Shown here: positions 6,349 through 9,982 of the stretch, in pieces
Position numbering within the stretch: the stretch's first letter is position 1
How the letters are laid out: each line of letters begins with the position of its first letter
Origin: Kiloniellales bacterium
GTDB taxonomy: Bacteria > Pseudomonadota > Alphaproteobacteria > Kiloniellales > JAKSBE01
DNA: 9,982 bases
Assembly: GCA_030067055.1 (NCBI GenBank)
Contig: JASJAL010000136.1
Location: forward strand, 1 to 9,982
Reading direction: 5' to 3'
Notes under the pieces: model-generated
Database searches by the model: none
The model's input: only the letters and a program-made list of their open reading frames with translations
Told to the model about the DNA's origin: nothing
Position numbers and translations under genes: made by a program

Positions 6349-7710
6349 TCAGCCCTCGTTGCGCAGGTTGCGGTCGATCGACTCCGCCGCCACCTTGCCG
6401 TCCTCGACCGCGGCCACGGTCAGGTCGTCGCCGCCCTCGACGCAGTCGCCACCGGCCCAGACGTCGTCGAGCGTCGTCTGGCGGCCCTGGTCGACCACGA
6501 TGCGGCCCTTGACCAGCTTCAGGCGTTCGCCGCCGACCTCCAGGGAGTCCGGCTGGAAGGCCTGGCCGATCGCCTTGAAGACCATGTCGGCGGCCAGGGT
6601 GAAGCTCTCGCCGGCCGGCTCCAGGCGGCCGTCGGTGCCGGTCTGCGTGTACTCGAGCTCGATGCCCGTGACCTTGCCGCCCTCGGCCAGCAGCCGCACG
6701 GGCTGGGCCCAGTGGCGGATGCCGACGCCGCTGATCTTGGCCAGCTCCTGCTCGTATTCGCTGGCCTTCATCTGATCCTTGCCGCGGCGGTAGACGATGG
6801 TCACCTCCTCGGCGCCCAGGCGCTTGCTCTGCACCGCGACGTCGATCGCGGTCATGCCGCCGCCGATCACCACCACCCGCCGGCCGACCGGCAGGCTCGC
6901 CTTGTTCTCGGCCTGGCGCAGCTCGGCGATGTAGGCCACCGCGTCCTCAACACCGTCCAGCGACTCCTCGGCCAGGCCGAGGGCGTTGACCGCGCCCAGC
7001 CCTATCCCCAGGAAGACCGCGTCGAAGTCGTCGCGCAACTGGGCCAGGGTGACGTCGGCGCCCAGGCGCTTGCCGTAGTTCACGGTGATCCCGCCGACCG
7101 CCAGGATGTAGTCGACCTCGCGCTGGGCGAAGTCGTCGACCGTCTTGTAGGCGGCGATGCCGTACTCGTTGAGCCCGCCGGGCTTGTCCCTGGCCTCGAG
7201 GACCGTGACCTCGTGGCCGAGGACCGCCAGCCGGTGCGCGCAGGCCAGGCCCGCCGGGCCGGCGCCGACCACGGCGACCCGCTTGCCGCTCTCGGGACCG
7301 CGCTGGAAGACCTGCTTGCCGTCCTGGAACAGGGCGTCGGTGGCATAGCGCTGCAGCAGGCCGATCTTGACCGGCTTGCCCTCGGCCTCCATCCGCACGC
7401 AGACCTCCTCGCAAAGCGTCTCGGTCGGGCAGACCCGTGCGCACATGCCGCCCATGATGTTCTGCTGGAGGATGGTCTCGGCCGCGGCCTGGGTGTTCTC
7501 GGTCGCGATCTGCCGGATGAACATCGGGATGTCGATGGAGGTCGGGCAGGCCGTGGTGCAGGGCGCGTCGTGGCAGAAGTAGCAGCGGTCGGCCTCGACG
7601 AAGGCCTGGTGTTGATCCAGGGGCGGATGCAGGTCGGCGAAGTTGGCGGCGATCTCCTCGGCCGGCAGACGGCCCGCCGCGATGCCAGGCGCCTTGGCGC
7701 TGCTGCCCAT
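6349..7710 (-). CDS. preT: NAD(P)H-dependent dihydropyrimidine dehydrogenase, electron-input subunit PreT
   Basis: This is a 453-residue iron-sulfur flavoprotein that takes electrons from NAD(P)H and passes them to PreA; together the two correspond to one mammalian DPD chain. The N-terminal FeS domain has C43, C46, C51, C55 and C90, C94, C100, C104. Q120 in IGLLQRYATD aligns with the glutamine ligand (Q156) of human DPD, so the unusual Gln-ligated cluster is probably kept. An FAD-binding GAGPAG is at 149-154, an NAD(P)H-binding GGGMTA at 283-288, and the closing FAD motif WAGGDCVEGGDDLTVAAVEDG at about 418-438. The frame is open up to 7995, but the ATG at 7710 is preferred: GGGAG lies upstream, the FeS domain starts soon after, and the extension would cross the operator and promoter. 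It is first in the preT-preA unit. Confidence 0.95.
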   Translation of the reverse strand: MGSSAKAPGIAAGRLPAEEIAANFADLHPPLDQHQAFVEADRCYFCHDAPCTTACPTSIDIPMFIRQIATENTQAAAETILQQNIMGGMCARVCPTETLCEEVCVRMEAEGKPVKIGLLQRYATDALFQDGKQVFQRGPESGKRVAVVGAGPAGLACAHRLAVLGHEVTVLEARDKPGGLNEYGIAAYKTVDDFAQREVDYILAVGGITVNYGKRLGADVTLAQLRDDFDAVFLGIGLGAVNALGLAEESLDGVEDAVAYIAELRQAENKASLPVGRRVVVIGGGMTAIDVAVQSKRLGAEEVTIVYRRGKDQMKASEYEQELAKISGVGIRHWAQPVRLLAEGGKVTGIELEYTQTGTDGRLEPAGESFTLAADMVFKAIGQAFQPDSLEVGGERLKLVKGRIVVDQGRQTTLDDVWAGGDCVEGGDDLTVAAVEDGKVAAESIDRNLRNEG

Positions 7711-7773
7711 CTGTCTCTCCCTAGTCGACAGCCTGCGGCGGCGCTGCGGCGGCCAGCCCACCGGCACCACCCT

Positions 7774-7797
7774 ATTTTTGATCATTTGATCAAAAAT
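7774..7797. promoter_or_regulatory. Candidate RutR operator 2 (preTA)
   Basis: Perfect inverted arms of 11 bp, ATTTTTGATCA (7774-7784) and TGATCAAAAAT (7787-7797), flank a TT spacer. The 16-bp core at 7778-7793 matches 12 of the 14 defined positions of the E. coli RutR box recalled from the literature. The right side, CATTTGATCAAAAATTA (7783-7799), is identical over 17 bases to the site next to the rutR-like gene 4.5 kb away. Such an AT-rich, near-perfect palindrome stands out in GC-rich DNA. Confidence 0.82.
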
Positions 7798-7812
7798 TAG
7801 TGCGGCGGTCAA
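7784..7812 (-). promoter_or_regulatory. Predicted preTA promoter
   Basis: On the minus strand TTGACC (7812-7807; 5 of 6 to the -35 consensus) and TCAAAT (7789-7784; 4 of 6 to the -10) are 17 bp apart. The -10 lies wholly inside operator 2, so a bound regulator would compete with RNA polymerase. Transcription would start near 7777, giving a leader of about 67 nt before preT. Confidence 0.6.
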
Positions 7813-7867
7813 GAAAGCGGCGCGCGGCGCGGAATATCTTCGCCACCGCCGTTCGACGGCGACCTGC

Positions 7868-9346
7868 TCAGCGCCCCGCGTCCGGATCGAGCGGGTAGAT
7901 CGGCCGACGGATCTTCTCGAACCGCAGAAGGCTGTTATCGGAGGTCGTGACCCCGACCCCGTCGCAGCGGATGGTCTCCACGGCCAAGGGCGCAAATCCG
8001 GCGCGGTAATGAATGCGCGATTTCAGCAGCAGAAAGCGCCGCTCGCGCGGATCGACGCCATTGTGGGTGAAGATGCCGAGGTCCCAGGGCTCGTGGTGCT
8101 TGGAGGTGACGACGATCTCGACCCCGCCGACCTGGAGCAAGGCTGTCGGACCGGTGTCGACTGCGACTCCGGTATACATCGGCCCGCGCACGGTCCAGCA
8201 GCCGTCAGTCAGCGCCTTGACCCGACCGGTGACCCGCAAGGGCTCTCCCCGGCGACCGATAGACGGCATCTCGGTCTTGCCGCCGAGCTCGAGCGTCACT
8301 CCGGAGCCGGTCCCGGCCACCGCCATCGCCTGCACCGCTGCGGGATCAAAAACCGCGCCCACCGCAACGTCTTCCAAGCCCTGGCGCAGAACCTCGGCGA
8401 TCACCGCCATGCAGTCCTGGGTGCCGCCCGAGGCCGTGTTGTCGGCGTGGTCCAGCAGGACCACCGGCCCCGCCTCGATACCCTTCGCCCGGGCCACCGC
8501 CTTGTCCAGCGGCTCACCACGGTAGACGAAATCCTCACGCGCCTCCCAAGCCGCGTCCAGCAGGCGCCCGCAGGCCGATTCGGCGAGTGCCGTGTCGCCG
8601 TCCACAACCACGACCGCCGAAACCCCGGCATCGGGGATATCGGCCAGGGGAAAGCCGCCGAAGAGCGTCGCCGCCAGGACGCCTTCGGCTTCCTCGCGTT
8701 GGGTCATCTCCTGCAAACGATCCATGGGCGCGTCAGCCGTGCCCATGCGAAGTGTCTGCGCCAGGACCGGTACCTGCCCCCAGGCCATGACTGGCTCGAG
8801 CTCGCCGCGAATTGCCTGCAAGAGGATCCGGCCGATCTGCGCGCCGACGTCGTACATGTCGACATGGGGATAGGTTTTGTAGCCGATCAACGCGGTGCAG
8901 TTCTCGATCATGCGCCGGGTCAGGTTGCAATGCAGGTCGCAAGTGACCGCGATCGGCAGATTGGAATCGATCTGGCGCAGGGCCTCCAGCAGCCCGCCTT
9001 CGCCGTCCGACTCCTGCTCGGCCACCATGGCGCCGTGGAGGTCGAGCAGGCAGCCGTCGAAGCGCCCGCTGGAGGCGGCCTCCAGGATCGCGCCGGTGAT
9101 GTGGTCGTAAGCCGCTGCTTCGACCAGAGTACTCGGCATGGCTTCTGCGGCGATCGGCGTCACGATCTCGGCGCCCGCCTCGCGCGCCAGGTCGAGGTAG
9201 GCGGCGAACGGCGTGTTGGTTCCAGCGAAGGCCTCGGCTGCCGCCTGGCCCTCGACCAGCGCCCAGTCGCGGAAGCGCTGCAGCCCGGTGGGCACCGGCG
9301 AGAAGGTGTTGGTTTCGTGCTTCATCATCGCCAGCAGCAGGCGCAT
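7868..9346 (-). CDS. MlrC/M81-family metal-dependent hydrolase
   Basis: This 492-residue protein belongs to the M81 (microcystinase C, MlrC; DUF1485) family of putative zinc hydrolases. The N-terminal part opens with the family signature MKHETNTFSP (8-17) and includes LLDLHGAMV (100-108), TCDLHCN (135-141) and YKTYPHVDMYDVG (156-168). D137, H139 and H161 have the spacing I recall for the proposed zinc ligands of Sphingomonas MlrC (D167, H169, H191). The C-terminal part has LLDHADNTASGGTQD and VTSKHHEPWD. MlrC cleaves linear microcystin peptides, but most family members have no known substrate, so a peptide role should not be assumed. GGGGAG precedes the ATG, 13 bp after the amidase stop, so the two genes form an operon. 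Codon choice looks less strict than in the neighbours. A role on an amide in pyrimidine or hydantoin breakdown is inference. Confidence 0.9.
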   Translation of the reverse strand: MRLLLAMMKHETNTFSPVPTGLQRFRDWALVEGQAAAEAFAGTNTPFAAYLDLAREAGAEIVTPIAAEAMPSTLVEAAAYDHITGAILEAASSGRFDGCLLDLHGAMVAEQESDGEGGLLEALRQIDSNLPIAVTCDLHCNLTRRMIENCTALIGYKTYPHVDMYDVGAQIGRILLQAIRGELEPVMAWGQVPVLAQTLRMGTADAPMDRLQEMTQREEAEGVLAATLFGGFPLADIPDAGVSAVVVVDGDTALAESACGRLLDAAWEAREDFVYRGEPLDKAVARAKGIEAGPVVLLDHADNTASGGTQDCMAVIAEVLRQGLEDVAVGAVFDPAAVQAMAVAGTGSGVTLELGGKTEMPSIGRRGEPLRVTGRVKALTDGCWTVRGPMYTGVAVDTGPTALLQVGGVEIVVTSKHHEPWDLGIFTHNGVDPRERRFLLLKSRIHYRAGFAPLAVETIRCDGVGVTTSDNSLLRFEKIRRPIYPLDPDAGR

Positions 9347-9359
9347 GACCCGGGCTCCC

Positions 9360-9982
9360 CTACTCCGCCGCCTCCCGCGCCGCCCTGGCGGCGGCCTCGA
9401 TGCGCTCGCCCTCCTCGGGGGTGACCGCGCCCTTCAGCGCCGTGATCAGCGCGTAGTGCCGGGGCTCGCGGTGGCGTTCGAAGTTGAAGATGTGCTCCTT
9501 GTAGGAGCGGCCGAGGTCCAGGTCGCAGGCGGCGGTGATCAGCTCGTCGCCCTCGGTCACGGCCTGGGCCACGGTCTCGCCGCTGGGCGCGATGATCTGG
9601 CTGCCGGCGATGTGGTGCACGCCCTCCTCGACCCCGCCCTTGGCGACCCCGACCACCCAGGTGCCGTTCTGGTAGGCGCCGGCCTGCATCGACAGGGTGT
9701 TGTGGTGCCATGAGGGCGCGTCGTGATCCGGGGTCAGGGGGTGCCGGCTCGGCGTGTTGTAGCCCAGCAGCACCATCTCCACCCCCTGCAGGCCCATGAC
9801 CCGGTAGGTCTCGGGCCAGCGCCGGTCGTTGCAGATGCACATGCCGAACAGGCCGCCGAGGCCGCGGAACACCCGGAAGCCCAGGTCGCCCGGCTCGAAG
9901 TAGCGCTTCTCCAGGTGCTGGAAGGCGCGCTGCGGCTCGTGCTCGGCGTGGCCCGGCAGGTGGATCTTGCGGTACTTGCCGA
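9360..9982 (-). CDS. Nitrilase-family N-carbamoyl amino acid amidohydrolase (partial, N-terminus off right edge)
   Basis: The last 206 residues of a carbon-nitrogen hydrolase are present. It closely resembles N-carbamoyl-D-amino acid amidohydrolase (DCase) of Agrobacterium as I recall it: KYRKIHLPGH holds the catalytic lysine, and MCICNDRRWPETYRVMGLQG holds the nucleophilic cysteine (the second C). The catalytic glutamate would be in the missing part, about 120 residues. LLGYNTP, LSMQAGAYQNG and IFNFERHREPRHY also match the family. The C-terminus runs some 25 residues past the Agrobacterium end as an Ala/Glu-rich helix. These enzymes release ammonia and CO2 from N-carbamoyl amino acids. Next to preTA the likely substrate is N-carbamoyl-beta-alanine or its methyl form, the last step of reductive pyrimidine breakdown; N-carbamoyl-D-amino acids from hydantoins are the alternative. 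It precedes the MlrC-like gene by 13 bp. Confidence 0.9.
   Translation of the reverse strand, partial: GKYRKIHLPGHAEHEPQRAFQHLEKRYFEPGDLGFRVFRGLGGLFGMCICNDRRWPETYRVMGLQGVEMVLLGYNTPSRHPLTPDHDAPSWHHNTLSMQAGAYQNGTWVVGVAKGGVEEGVHHIAGSQIIAPSGETVAQAVTEGDELITAACDLDLGRSYKEHIFNFERHREPRHYALITALKGAVTPEEGERIEAAARAAREAAE

Larger units (their letters stand above)
7711..7867. promoter_or_regulatory. preT upstream region
   Basis: This 157-bp gap lies between the MlrC-like gene and preT. It holds an AT-rich island (7773-7799) with a long palindrome and a promoter-like pair of hexamers, listed separately. Just after the MlrC stop is a 6-bp hairpin (CGCCGT, loop TCG, ACGGCG; 7847-7861) without a T-tract, which may be a weak terminator or 3'-end structure. 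The gap shows that preTA can be expressed separately from the upstream hydrolase genes. Confidence 0.75.

Noticed and set aside
4960..7800. Plus-strand open frame of over 900 codons opposite preA and preT
   Set aside because: It is antisense to two clearly recognised genes, its translation is low-complexity (Val, Asp, Gly, Leu, Arg, His) with no domain, and long antisense frames are expected in GC-rich coding DNA.
7711..7995. N-terminal extension of preT by 95 codons
   Set aside because: It would read through the promoter/operator and into the end of the MlrC-like gene; the extra residues are Arg/Ser/Pro-rich without a domain, and the ATG at 7710 has a ribosome site.
7868..9424. Plus-strand frame of about 470 codons opposite the MlrC-like gene
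   Set aside because: The minus-strand product is a full-length M81 protein with its signature motifs; the plus-strand product has no recognisable features.

Overview
This is a GC-rich window (roughly two-thirds G+C by eye) with tightly packed, mostly leftward genes. Codon choice, the RutR-type regulator, the BMP-family ABC transporter and a short palindromic repeat of the TCCGGGnATGAC type all suggest an alphaproteobacterium, perhaps of the Rhodospirillales or a relative. That placement is inference, because there is no rRNA or other marker gene.

The content is a locus for pyrimidine uptake and reductive breakdown. From right to left on the minus strand it holds: a partial N-carbamoyl amino acid amidohydrolase (nitrilase family; 5' end off the window), an MlrC/M81 metal-dependent hydrolase, a promoter/operator region, preT and preA (the two subunits of NAD(P)H-dependent dihydropyrimidine dehydrogenase), and an EamA/DMT-type membrane transporter. 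A rutR-like TetR-family regulator then lies alone on the plus strand. Its stop codon almost touches that of the transporter. Divergent from rutR, and leftward again, are a BMP-family periplasmic binding protein, a two-domain ABC ATPase and the start of an ABC permease that runs off the left edge.

Working model (inference): the BMP/ATPase/permease system imports a pyrimidine base or nucleoside. PreTA reduces uracil or thymine to the dihydropyrimidine. A dihydropyrimidinase, not in the window, opens the ring. The nitrilase-family amidase removes the carbamoyl group, giving beta-alanine or beta-aminoisobutyrate, CO2 and ammonia. The MlrC-like protein and the DMT transporter are the unexplained members.

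The regulatory logic is visible in the DNA. Two AT-rich palindromes resembling the E. coli RutR box occur, one between rutR and the transporter operon and one just upstream of preT, and they share an identical 17-base stretch. The preT copy covers the -10 element of a good promoter-like sequence. A 104-bp symmetric repeat element lies between the binding-protein gene and the ATPase gene, and it may set the ratio of their products. No RNA genes, CRISPR arrays, insertion sequences or origins were seen.
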